DNA of 47,925 bases from positions 1 to 47,925 of the IMG/VR virus record IMGVR_UViG_3300034166_000283, one strand, 5' to 3'. This stretch comes from a virus. Below the pieces are notes generated by a model. That model worked only from the letters and a program-made list of their open reading frames with translations. It was not told where the DNA came from and ran no database searches. How positions within the stretch are numbered: position 1 is the first letter of the stretch; the number at the start of each line of letters is the position of its first letter. Below are positions 8,105 through 14,564 of this stretch, one piece after another. Both the position numbers and the translations under genes were made by a program.

Positions 8105-8330
8105 GTAGTGCAAGGGCACGCAGACGAACAATAGTATACGCAACGTAACATAGACGTAACTACGGACCGATGCATAGGCGGACAGCCCAAAAGCGACAGT
8201 CCGCCTCTGCAAAAATAGGGCGACAGCCACTACGCAAAGCACTTGAATACAGGAGGCGTGTGTCCAAGCAGTTCCTATCCACAAGAATACTCATTTAACT
8301 GCTCGTATACAGTATTCTACTGTTGTTTTC
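8105..8330 (+). ncRNA. candidate structured small RNA
   Basis: The transcript from the 8068 promoter would fold strongly. A GTGC-AAGG-GCAC hairpin lies at 8108-8119. An 11-bp helix joins TGCA/GGCGGAC (8171-8174, 8177-8183) to GTCCGCC/TGCA (8199-8205, 8208-8211) with a 2x2 internal loop. AGCAGTT (8267-8273) pairs with AACTGCT (8297-8303). A terminator follows at 8309-8329. The + strand has no usable reading frame, and the open frame on the opposite strand lacks protein-like composition. I do not recognise the family. Confidence 0.55.
8309..8329 (+). terminator. intrinsic-type terminator of the small RNA
   Basis: ACAGTA-TTC-TACTGT hairpin (8309-8323) followed by TGTTTT. It lies about 220 bases after the promoter and gives the RNA a plausible 3' end. 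Confidence 0.5.
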
Positions 8331-8930
8331 ACGTTTTAGAAACACATATAGTAGTAGGTGGGTGATGGATACTTTTTTAATTCGTACGAGTTCTAGGTAC
8401 CGTGGGGAGAATTATACAAGAGCGACGCTGACGAACCAACTCCGAAACCGAATCGCAAACCCAACCCCCTCGTAATCAGCGCGTTACGTTCAAACTTTTT
8501 AGCGTTTTGTCTATAGGTAGGCGCTCAAGTAGAGTATCTATTCTATGTCGGCTAGGCGTTCGTTTACTGAACGTATTCAGGTCGTTTGCTGTAGAAAAAG
8601 GTAAACTTTTCGTGTACTGAACGTATGCTTTTTTTCGTGGGTGTGGTCGGTCGTAGACCTGCATCAATCCCCTCTCTACTTTTCCCCACTTTTCACCACT
8701 CGTTCCCTTCATCTTTCTTAGTACGTTTCGCTGTATGTTTCGTGTATGTTTATTTAGTATACTATAGTAGACAGGGCCTCAGTTAACGATTACGGCAGGA
8801 ATTATACTAATAGTTTAAACAGCGGAAAAAGTATGCTTTTGCCCGTATTTGGTACATATTGGGTCGGGTTAGGCCGTTGGTGTTCAGTCAGTTAGGTGCT
8901 GAATTACGTACATACGATTTCTTAAATGAC
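8331..8930. other. intergenic DNA, possible replication origin or control region
   Basis: About 600 bases without a convincing gene. It holds two copies of a 12-base direct repeat (listed separately), a pyrimidine-rich tract near 8665-8720, several TACG/CGTA-rich words, and A+T-rich patches around 8740-8830. I see no rightward promoter matching the consensus and no clear terminator. Confidence 0.4.
8562..8626 (+). repeat. 12-bp direct repeats, 50 bp apart
   Basis: TACTGAACGTAT occurs at 8565-8576 and 8615-8626; the match extends one-sided to CGTnTACTGAACGTAT. Exact repeats in non-coding DNA next to a divergent promoter region suit iterons or regulator sites. Confidence 0.55.
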
Positions 8931-8932
8931 GC

Positions 8933-9119
8933 TGATTATCAGGTAGTTACGTTAACTCGTTGTGTTTCAGTATGTTGTAACTTGCTGAGTTTTAGCCTGT
9001 TAGTAACTAATTGATTCTCAGCGGTTTACTAACTCGTTGATTATCAGGTAGTATTATTTAGAACGATTCTAAATTTCATCTCGAAGCAACTTTTTTTTTG
9101 GTGCTGATTATCAAGCAGT
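8933..9119 (+). repeat. TGATTATCA-type repeats upstream of the big RNA promoter
   Basis: TGATTATCAGGTAGT occurs exactly at 8933-8947 and 9038-9052, and as TGATTATCAAGCAGT at 9105-9119. The core TGATTATCA is a near-perfect palindrome. A degenerate copy (TGATTCTCAGCGGTT) starts near 9012, and ACTCGTTG also repeats near 8955 and 9032. The cluster ends 58 bases before the strong promoter at 9177, so operators or origin iterons are the natural readings. Confidence 0.6.
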
Positions 9120-9176
9120 TAGCCCTATATATTCCTATAAGGGGCGTGGGCTCCTCGAAATTTCTCTTGGCTAAAG

Positions 9177-9207
9177 TTTGCATATTTGTAAAGCCGCAGT
9201 ATATTTG
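9177..9207 (+). promoter_or_regulatory. consensus Bacteroidota promoter for the large RNA
   Basis: TTTG (9177-9180), exactly 19 bases, then TATATTTG (9200-9207). Both boxes are perfect consensus, making this the best promoter in the window. Transcription would begin around 9212-9216 and run rightward through the long structured segment into the 69-residue gene. Confidence 0.78.
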
Positions 9208-9212
9208 TGGAG

Positions 9213-9834
9213 TCGAAAGGCCAACGGGCCACCACCACTCGACGAAGTTTTTTGAAATATCAACCGAAACGCGAACTCAGAGTCGGAGACAAGAGCAGAG
9301 CGCGGTAGGCAGGAAAGTCCCAAGTGACGATAGACGAACGGATGTTGGCGAAAACGCCTCTCCAATTTCTGAAACCCACCTTGTGAACCTTGTACGATTG
9401 AGTCAGTGAGCCACGGCCACTTTCTCTCGGGCGTTAAGGAGCGGAGTAGCAGGTCAGGTCAGAATAGTAGAGTGATGTAAGCAGAAAGCGTAGCGCAAGT
9501 AAGCCAACACAGGTCGATTGAAAGTAGCGAGGGCAGGTAGACAAGACAAGCAAAGCCAAGTACGGCGGCCGTAAGAAACACGAGTCCAAACCTAATGAAG
9601 CAAAGCGCCGTGGCGCGGAGCGACAAGCAGTGCGGAGGAGTCCAATGAACGCCACCTGAACACCTGAGTGAATCGAGTCAAACAAAGCCGAGAACAACAT
9701 CAAGCGAAAGACAGGATATGCGGTGCGTAAACAGCGCCGCCAAAGGATAGCAGATGTGGTCGAACTAACAGCATATGCGGTCAACAGGCTCACGCCACAG
9801 GCCGCCAAAAAAGTTCACCTGTTCAAGGCACACT
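9213..9834 (+). ncRNA. candidate large structured non-coding RNA (about 620 nt)
   Basis: Downstream of the consensus promoter the + strand is G/A-rich, lacks reading frames, and has many local helices: GTCGA/TCGAC around a GGCC-AAC-GGGCC element near 9212-9242, GGCG-AAAA-CGCC at 9347-9358, TACGG-CGG-CCGTA at 9561-9573, GCGC-CGTG-GCGC at 9605-9616, and GCGGTGC/GCGCCGC (9720-9726, 9734-9740). ATATGCGGT is repeated near 9717 and 9774. A tRNA-like element follows directly. Size, phage location and a neighbouring tRNA-like structure recall the large ornate phage RNAs GOLLD and ROOL, but I cannot match their consensus by eye. The opposite-strand open frame (9434-9808) is probably a shadow of strand bias. 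Confidence 0.6.
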
Positions 9835-9886
9835 ACTGCCGCTTGGAGTGCACATCGTGCATAGGGTTCGAGTCCCTACGGCAGTC
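9835..9886 (+). ncRNA. minimal tRNA-like structure lacking a D arm
   Basis: A perfect 7-bp acceptor stem (ACTGCCG 9835-9841 with CGGCAGT 9879-9885) stacks on a perfect T arm: TAGGG (9862-9866), loop TTCGAGT, CCCTA (9874-9878). The T loop matches the TTCRANT consensus. Instead of D and anticodon arms there is only CTTGGAG plus a short TGCAC-ATC-GTGCA hairpin. No CCA is encoded. It cannot decode; it could be an RNase P or RNase Z substrate that sets the 3' end of the upstream RNA, or a tmRNA-like acceptor domain. Confidence 0.68.
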
Positions 9887-9918
9887 AAACTTTAACCACT
9901 AATCTAAAATCAATCACT

Positions 9919-10128
9919 ATGAAAATTAAAGAAATCGCCATTTTATTTCTTCAATTCTTATTCGTAACCACCATAATCCTACTTCCATTTGTTATTGTCT
10001 TTTCGTTGGCAGACGAAGACCCGCGTGAGAGAATAGAAATAGAAGATGGAACGAGAGTAATTACAATGGACGGAGACACAATCGAAGTTCACGCATACAA
10101 ATTTTTGTACGCATACAAGGTTAACTGA
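9919..10128 (+). CDS. small membrane protein, 69 aa
   Basis: Residues 6-31 (IAILFLQFLFVTTIILLPFV plus flanks) form one strong transmembrane helix, followed by a charged, beta-like tail of about 38 residues rich in D/E. Holin or membrane-effector roles are possible, but one helix is not diagnostic. Its TGA stop lies inside the catalytic core of the first hammerhead ribozyme, so cleavage would separate it from the amidoligase message. Confidence 0.75.
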   Translation: MKIKEIAILFLQFLFVTTIILLPFVIVFSLADEDPRERIEIEDGTRVITMDGDTIEVHAYKFLYAYKVN

Positions 10129-10169
10129 TGAGCGCTTTAATAGCCGAAACGTCGTGAGACGTCTTAACC
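10119..10169 (+). ncRNA. hammerhead ribozyme 1 (type I)
   Basis: Stem I GGTTAA (10119-10124) pairs with TTAACC (10164-10169). Core CTGATGA (10125-10131) and GAAA (10146-10149) are both intact. Stem II pairs G10132, G10134 and C10135 with GCC (10143-10145), with one bulged C and a 7-base loop TTTAATA. Stem III is CGTC-GTGA-GACG, a GNRA tetraloop, followed by TC. The predicted cleavage is after C10163. All invariant core bases are present. It sits between the membrane-protein gene and the amidoligase. Confidence 0.85.
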
Positions 10170-10193
10170 AAAAACAATTTAATTCTTTTCGTT

Positions 10194-11717
10194 ATGAGAG
10201 TTACCAATATCGTATCAGGCCGTCAGATTGAAATCCGCCGCTCTTACTACAACGAGCAGTTCAACTTCTACTTCGGTATCAACAACGACTTCTTTGTGTA
10301 CACCTACGCCAACAACGAAGGTGAACTTAACCGCACTCGTTTCCCTCGCGCACTCAACGCCGCTGAGTGGGGCATCGACCTTCGTACGGGCACTCACTCG
10401 TCAGCAACATTCGAACTGCGCGGTCAACAAATTCTGCGAGGTCGCTACTTCCGTAGCGAGCAGGTATCTGAGCAACGCATCTTAGGTATTCCGCACGTTA
10501 CGCTAACTAATGATGAGAAGGCCAACTTCGCTGTTCGTGTGGCAGAGTCAAGCGGACACAACTCAAACGTGTTTGTATCACTGCTCATCGGGGAAGTACT
10601 GCATACAACTGACCTTGTCGTTCGTAATTACTCAACTACTTCGGCGAAGTTCTACGATGCGAACGGAGTGTCTCACGTGCTAAATTTCCAAGACAACGAG
10701 TACGGCCACGTTATGTCTGCAATTCGTGAAGGTCGCACTGAGTACTTAACAGGTCGCGACCTGTTAGGCAATACGTCAATCTTCGCCAACGCTGAGATTC
10801 AGGAGCGCTTCGGTGCAGCCCCTGAACTTAGCGGTTACCACGGCCCATCACGCAACACCGAAATCTTCAACGATTCATCAGTTGAGTGGTTCGTAGGTTT
10901 CGAGGTCGAGAAGGAGGACCTGAATGTTCGCAACCGCTGCGCTCGTGCTAACTGCAACTTGGGTGACGGATGGATTGCAGAACGCGACGGCTCACTCGAT
11001 TCATCGACAGGTGTCGAGGTCGTGTCACCTGTACTCAACCTGTTCGATACGAAGACATTGTTCGAGCAGTTCGAGAAGTACGATTGGGTTATGAACGCAG
11101 AGTACTCACGCCGCTGTGGTGGCCACATCACCATCAGCCGTCGTGGAATTTCAGCCGATGACCTCGTCGACAAGTTGGCTCCGTTCGTGCCTATGCTTTT
11201 CTCGCTATACGAAGGCCGCCTGTCCAATCAGTACAGCGGAGTTCAGAGCAAGGACGAAATCAAGCGAGGTTCACGCCGCGCCATCAACAACTGCTCACGT
11301 GCATACAATAACCGCAAGGAGGCAGTTGAGATTCGCATCTTCAGCGCAGTATCTACGCTCGAGTCAATTAAGTTCCGCACGAAGTTGGTTCAGTGGATAT
11401 GCGCTCACATCGACAAGGGCACGTTCACCACGTTCACTCAGGTGGCCGATGCTATGTTCAACGACAAGAAGTTGAACAAGTTACTTCGTCAGCAGTACAG
11501 CGCTGAGAAGTTAGCACGTAAGCAGGCACTCACCTACGTGTTCGGCGGATGTCTCGAAGGTCAGTCACCGAGCGAGTTTCTCACCGATGCTGACAACTAC
11601 GACCGCACCATCGAGCGTATGAAGCGAGCCTACGACAGCGTACAGGGCTACGTTCGCCGCGAGGTCGAGAGCAAGTTCGGTACTTACTCAGTCAATAAGG
11701 CCGCAGGTAAGTTGTAA
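10194..11717 (+). CDS. amidoligase family protein (Amidoligase_2-like), 507 aa
   Basis: Residues 1-225 form an N-terminal region I do not recognise. Residues 230-430 carry the Amidoligase_2 pattern of the GCS/glutamine-synthetase-like COOH-NH2 ligase fold: GFEVEKED, then WIAERDGSL and TGVEVVSPVL, then CGGHITISRRG near 308, then SRAYNNRKEAVEIRIFSAVS near 375. Such enzymes are thought to form ATP-dependent amide bonds between a carboxylate and an amine, often on peptides; the substrate is unknown here. A class II glutamine amidotransferase and an AIG2/GGCT-like protein, typical companions, are encoded downstream. The gene and its 66-residue follower are bracketed by two hammerhead ribozymes. 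Confidence 0.82.
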   Translation: MRVTNIVSGRQIEIRRSYYNEQFNFYFGINNDFFVYTYANNEGELNRTRFPRALNAAEWGIDLRTGTHSSATFELRGQQILRGRYFRSEQVSEQRILGIPHVTLTNDEKANFAVRVAESSGHNSNVFVSLLIGEVLHTTDLVVRNYSTTSAKFYDANGVSHVLNFQDNEYGHVMSAIREGRTEYLTGRDLLGNTSIFANAEIQERFGAAPELSGYHGPSRNTEIFNDSSVEWFVGFEVEKEDLNVRNRCARANCNLGDGWIAERDGSLDSSTGVEVVSPVLNLFDTKTLFEQFEKYDWVMNAEYSRRCGGHITISRRGISADDLVDKLAPFVPMLFSLYEGRLSNQYSGVQSKDEIKRGSRRAINNCSRAYNNRKEAVEIRIFSAVSTLESIKFRTKLVQWICAHIDKGTFTTFTQVADAMFNDKKLNKLLRQQYSAEKLARKQALTYVFGGCLEGQSPSEFLTDADNYDRTIERMKRAYDSVQGYVRREVESKFGTYSVNKAAGKL

Positions 11718-11725
11718 GATGTCCC

Positions 11726-11781
11726 CTCCGTGTAAGGGTGGTTAAGGTGAGCAGGCGTTGCACGGAGCGCCCTGCTTTTTT
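11726..11781 (+). terminator. terminator/attenuator after amidoligase
   Basis: AGCAGG (11750-11755) pairs with CCTGCT (11771-11776), extended by CG/CG, followed by six T. The loop sequence CACGGAG (11761-11767) also complements CTCCGTG (11726-11732) upstream, so a pseudoknot or an alternative fold is possible. Genes continue in the same direction without an obvious new promoter, which suggests partial termination. Confidence 0.65.
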
Positions 11782-11800
11782 CACTATCACGAATCAAATT

Positions 11801-12001
11801 ATGAAACACGAACTAAACGAAATGATGCGAGCCTACGAAAACTACCTGAGTAAGGTATCGAGGTTCATCGAAGCAACCGACGAAACCGAACGCTACAAGT
11901 TGATTGCGTTCGATATAATCGAGCGGCAAAGTATCGACCTCGAAGAAAACTTGGAGGCCGCATACGAAACGCTAACGCAATATCTAGAAGAACGAGGTTA
12001 A
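11801..12001 (+). CDS. hypothetical helical protein, 66 aa
   Basis: ATG at 11801 gives MKHELNEMMRAYENYLSKVS and an all-helical, acidic protein. The longer frame from 11738 runs through the terminator hairpin and is rejected. Its TAA stop lies in stem I of the second hammerhead. Function unknown; it is confined with the amidoligase between the two ribozymes. Confidence 0.7.
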   Translation: MKHELNEMMRAYENYLSKVSRFIEATDETERYKLIAFDIIERQSIDLEENLEAAYETLTQYLEERG

Positions 12002-12046
12002 CTGACGATGGCTTGAGTAGCCGAAACGCTGTGAAGCGTCTTAACC
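11996..12046 (+). ncRNA. hammerhead ribozyme 2 (type I)
   Basis: Same plan as copy 1. Stem I GGTTAA (11996-12001) with TTAACC (12041-12046); core CTGACGA (12002-12008, the CUGANGA consensus) and GAAA (12023-12026); stem II GGC/GCC (12010-12012, 12020-12022) after one extra T; stem III CGCT-GTGA-AGCG (12027-12038); then TC, with predicted cleavage after C12040. Stem III differs from copy 1 (CGTC/GACG) by paired changes that keep all four base pairs, good evidence for selection on structure. Confidence 0.85.
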
Positions 12047-12060
12047 ATAAACTAATTAAG

Positions 12061-12462
12061 ATGAACGCTTACAAATTCACCCTTACAATCACAAATTCTA
12101 ACACCTTCATTATTAACGCAGAAAACTATAAGGAGGCGATGAAACTTGCTTACGACAATGGTTTTGCAGATAGAAATGCAGTTAAAGACCTTTGCGTTCC
12201 AACCGAAGTTTACTCAGAACTAACTTGTACTGAAAGCGAAACACCTGAGGGACTAATTCGTGTTTGGACATATTTTAACGCATCGGAAGAAACAGAGATA
12301 GAAGAATTCACGAGTGAGTGGTCTACGTTATTAGGTACGGAAGTCACTTACGACCTCGACCTATCCAACACCGATGAAGATTCTTGGTACTGCGAAACAT
12401 TCGTAACGCAAGCGCAAATCGATGAGTTCAATATGAGCGAAGATTGGTTCACCATTCAATAA
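12061..12462 (+). CDS. hypothetical acidic protein, 133 aa
   Basis: Starts MNAYKFTLTITNSNTFIINA at 12061, fifteen bases after the ribozyme; a longer frame from 12013 would translate the ribozyme itself and is rejected. The N-terminal 50 residues look like a beta-beta-alpha unit (NAENYKEAMKLAYDNGF), the rest is acidic with several W/Y. No family recognised. Confidence 0.75.
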   Translation: MNAYKFTLTITNSNTFIINAENYKEAMKLAYDNGFADRNAVKDLCVPTEVYSELTCTESETPEGLIRVWTYFNASEETEIEEFTSEWSTLLGTEVTYDLDLSNTDEDSWYCETFVTQAQIDEFNMSEDWFTIQ

Positions 12463-12481
12463 TCAGTAAAAAAAAATTAAG

Positions 12482-12604
12482 ATGTACGAACTATCTATTT
12501 CAATCGCACCTACCTACGGCATACTAATCGGAGCCGCAGGTTCAATCGCCGTCGTTATCGTGTCGGCAGTTTTGTCAACCATTCAATTCAAGCAAAATGT
12601 TTAA
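12482..12604 (+). CDS. tiny membrane protein, 40 aa
   Basis: MYELSISIAPTYGILIGAAG followed by SIAVVIVSAVLSTIQFKQNV: a single hydrophobic helix covers most of the protein. It overlaps the next start by eight bases. Small one-helix phage proteins can act as holin accessories; no specific evidence here. Confidence 0.55.
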   Translation: MYELSISIAPTYGILIGAAGSIAVVIVSAVLSTIQFKQNV

Positions 12605-12758
12605 AGATATTTTTCTACCACCACCTACTACTTTATTCAAGGTATTCGCACACTACGGAGGCGAGTATCCGTCACGAGTTATGCTGTTCAAGAGTTATGA
12701 GTCAGCAGTTCAGTTCGCACAAGGTGCAGAACAATACGAAATCATTCAAGTAAAATAA
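12597..12758 (+). CDS. hypothetical protein, 53 aa
   Basis: MFKDIFLPPPTTLFKVFAHY opening, then a basic/aromatic middle and EQYEIIQVK end, likely a compact beta-alpha-beta fold. Embedded between two overlapping or adjacent genes (next ATG two bases after its stop). Function unknown. Confidence 0.6.
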   Translation: MFKDIFLPPPTTLFKVFAHYGGEYPSRVMLFKSYESAVQFAQGAEQYEIIQVK

Positions 12759-12760
12759 TT

Positions 12761-12961
12761 ATGAGCCAAATCGACTTAATCATTCAGTACGAAAGCGGAG
12801 AACTTGACGACCAACAGGTCGTGTTCTTATTTGCCGACCTCGTCCGCACAGGACAGGCTTGGATTCTACAGGGCCACTACGGCCGCACTGCTCAACGACT
12901 AATTGAGGCAGGATGGATTGACAAAAAAGGTAATGTATCACTTGAAGTATTTGAACTATGA
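12761..12961 (+). CDS. conserved small phage protein (DUF7417-like), 66 aa
   Basis: YESGELDDQQVVFLFADLVR, then TGQAWILQGHYGRTAQRLIE, matches a short family I recall from many tailed phages (acidic ESGELxxxE..xLF..L, then W.LQG.YGR.A..LI). Function of that family is not known to me; family number is from memory. Overlaps the next gene by four bases. Confidence 0.75.
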   Translation: MSQIDLIIQYESGELDDQQVVFLFADLVRTGQAWILQGHYGRTAQRLIEAGWIDKKGNVSLEVFEL

Positions 12962-13146
12962 ACTTAGAAAACGATAAATCATTCTTTCGTGCAGGTATGT
13001 ACCTGTCGACAATTATGCTCGTGATTGGCACAACGGCACGTATCACGCAAGGCCACCCAAGCGAGTCCACAGGAACGCTTATAGTGGGTGGCATCTTAAT
13101 CTTCCTAATCTCAGCCTTCGGCTACATCGTTAACTACAACAAATAA
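12958..13146 (+). CDS. small two-helix membrane protein, 62 aa
   Basis: Two hydrophobic segments (about 14-30, GMYLSTIMLVIGTTA, and 40-58, GTLIVGGILIFLISAFGYIV) separated by a short polar loop. The layout suits a class II holin-like protein, but this is not diagnostic. It lies two genes upstream of the membrane-anchored glucosaminidase. ATG overlaps the preceding stop. Confidence 0.7.
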   Translation: MNLENDKSFFRAGMYLSTIMLVIGTTARITQGHPSESTGTLIVGGILIFLISAFGYIVNYNK

Positions 13147-13158
13147 TCTATTTCAATT

Positions 13159-13962
13159 ATGTGTATTGCAATTGTAAACCAACCAAACTACTTCATACCT
13201 AAGCAACAACTAAAGAATGCTTGGGACAACAACAACCACGGAGCAGGTATCGCCTACGTCGACAACGGCAGGGTTATGACCTACCACGAGCCGTATAGTT
13301 TCGAGGACTTCTTCGAGGAGTACGAGTTCATTCGTGAATTGACTGACACGCCCATACTGATTCACTTCCGCATCGCCACGCACGGCAAAGGCATCGATAT
13401 GCTCCACCCGCACAGCGTAACCGAAGGTCGTGTATCTCTGATTCACAACGGAGTTATCAGCGGTCTCGGCAACACTATCGTGAGCGACACTCGTGAGTTC
13501 GCAGAAATGCTCAGTAAGTTCTACCCTGACAACGTCGACTTCATCGACCACGTAGGCATCGAGGCTATGGCCCTCGCACTACTCGGTAAATCCAACAAGG
13601 TCGCGTTACTCGATTGGCGCGGTGAGGTTCGTATCCTCAACGCACACTTGGGTCACTACGACGATTACGGCAATTGGTTCAGTAACACATCGTACAAGCA
13701 GTTGAATACCTACGTATGGGAGGGGAGCAAGAAGGTCTACAAAAGCCTTACGAAAAGCGCTGTCAAAAACGCTTACCCTGCTCAGCCGACTATTTGGGAT
13801 TCAGAACGTAAGGTCGCTGTGCCGGCAATACCTAAGGCTCCCGCGTCAGATTGGCTCGACGAGGATTGGGATGACGAACCATCGTACAAATGGAACGCAT
13901 CACGTGACGAGTTACGTAGCGAGACATTCAGTGCATTCCTTGACGACGACGGACAAATCTAA
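13159..13962 (+). CDS. class II glutamine amidotransferase (Ntn hydrolase), 267 aa
   Basis: Begins MCIAIVNQPN, so removal of Met exposes Cys2, the nucleophile of Ntn-type GATases. GAGIAYVDNGRV, LIHFRIATHG and SLIHNGVISG match the conserved GAG, HxRxATxG and HNG elements of GATase type II. The enzyme should release ammonia from glutamine (or hydrolyse a related amide). It lacks an attached synthase domain; the last 70 residues are a W/D-rich tail. The amidoligase 1.4 kb upstream is a plausible ammonia acceptor partner. Its stop overlaps the next ATG (TAATG). Confidence 0.88.
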   Translation: MCIAIVNQPNYFIPKQQLKNAWDNNNHGAGIAYVDNGRVMTYHEPYSFEDFFEEYEFIRELTDTPILIHFRIATHGKGIDMLHPHSVTEGRVSLIHNGVISGLGNTIVSDTREFAEMLSKFYPDNVDFIDHVGIEAMALALLGKSNKVALLDWRGEVRILNAHLGHYDDYGNWFSNTSYKQLNTYVWEGSKKVYKSLTKSAVKNAYPAQPTIWDSERKVAVPAIPKAPASDWLDEDWDDEPSYKWNASRDELRSETFSAFLDDDGQI

Positions 13963-14510
13963 TGTTGTACAAGTATGACAAGGTGAACCTCGTGTTTCGC
14001 CCTATCGTAACCACAAGAGGAGTCGCTTCGGGATTGGCCTTAGCGACTGCCCTCTTTGGTTTCGGCCTTTATGGAGTTGACAACGTAGACGAACGTATCT
14101 ACGAGAGCATACTTAACGTGAACGTGACGGATGCCGCATTCACGGAAGACCGACTGATTGAGAAATTCAAGCAGTTAAACATCAAGTACCCGCACATCGC
14201 ATTGGCTCAGGCTAAGTTAGAGAGCGGTAACTTCAGGTCGGACATCTTCAGCGAGAACAACAACCTGTTCGGTATGAAACAGGCACGTGTTCGTGTGAAC
14301 TTGGCCGCAGGTACGAAACGTGGGCACGCATACTATGCGACGTGGGAGGACAGCGTCCTCGACTACGCGTATTGGTGCGCTACATATGCAAGCAGTTGCA
14401 GAAGCGAAGACGAGTTCTACGCCCTGCTATCACGTTACGCAGAGGATTCACTCTACGAAACGAAACTTCGCGAGGTCATCGAGCGCGACAGCCTGCGCGA
14501 ACTTTTTTAG
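13962..14510 (+). CDS. membrane-anchored glucosaminidase-like wall hydrolase, 182 aa
   Basis: A hydrophobic segment at about 17-38 (TTRGVASGLALATALFGFGL) suggests a signal anchor. Residues 75-165 match the GH73/FlgJ-like lysozyme superfamily: HIALAQAKLESGNFRSDIFS with the catalytic Glu in KLESG, then NNNLFGMKQARVR and AYYATWEDSVLDYAYW. It likely cuts glycan strands, for entry or lysis. It is transcribed with early genes rather than next to the amidase, which hints at a role other than final lysis. Confidence 0.82.
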   Translation: MLYKYDKVNLVFRPIVTTRGVASGLALATALFGFGLYGVDNVDERIYESILNVNVTDAAFTEDRLIEKFKQLNIKYPHIALAQAKLESGNFRSDIFSENNNLFGMKQARVRVNLAAGTKRGHAYYATWEDSVLDYAYWCATYASSCRSEDEFYALLSRYAEDSLYETKLREVIERDSLRELF

Positions 14511-14564
14511 CGTTCACTATCATCGAGAGCATTCGAAACGCAAAACTTCTAAACTTCACTAATT

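Noticed and set aside
8078-8284. Leftward 68-codon open frame over the small RNA
   Set aside because: Opposite to a promoter-terminator RNA unit, with low protein-like quality.
8447-8485. CTGACGA...GAAA resembling a third hammerhead
   Set aside because: The segment between the two motifs (ACCAACTCC) cannot form stem II and no stem I or III pairing is present.
8476-8712. Leftward 78-codon open frame in the intergenic region
   Set aside because: Starts with an AAGAAAG-ATG context but overlaps the 12-mer repeats, shows no family pattern and no coupling with neighbours. Cannot be excluded.
9311-9320. AGGAAAGTCC, a word typical of bacterial RNase P RNA
   Set aside because: The matching distal strand (ACAGAA...) and other universal RNase P elements are not found downstream; most likely chance within a large structured RNA.
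9434-9808. Leftward 124-codon open frame over the large RNA
   Set aside because: Composition is Leu/Ser/Arg/Cys-rich without protein-like pattern; it mirrors the G/A strand bias of the RNA and has no start context.
9835-9886. Ordinary tRNA gene ending at 9886
   Set aside because: No 5' acceptor strand at the usual 72-76 nt distance; only the 52-nt minimal fold pairs.
10835-11227. Antisense open frame inside the amidoligase gene
   Set aside because: Shadow of a well-supported gene; residues show no independent pattern.
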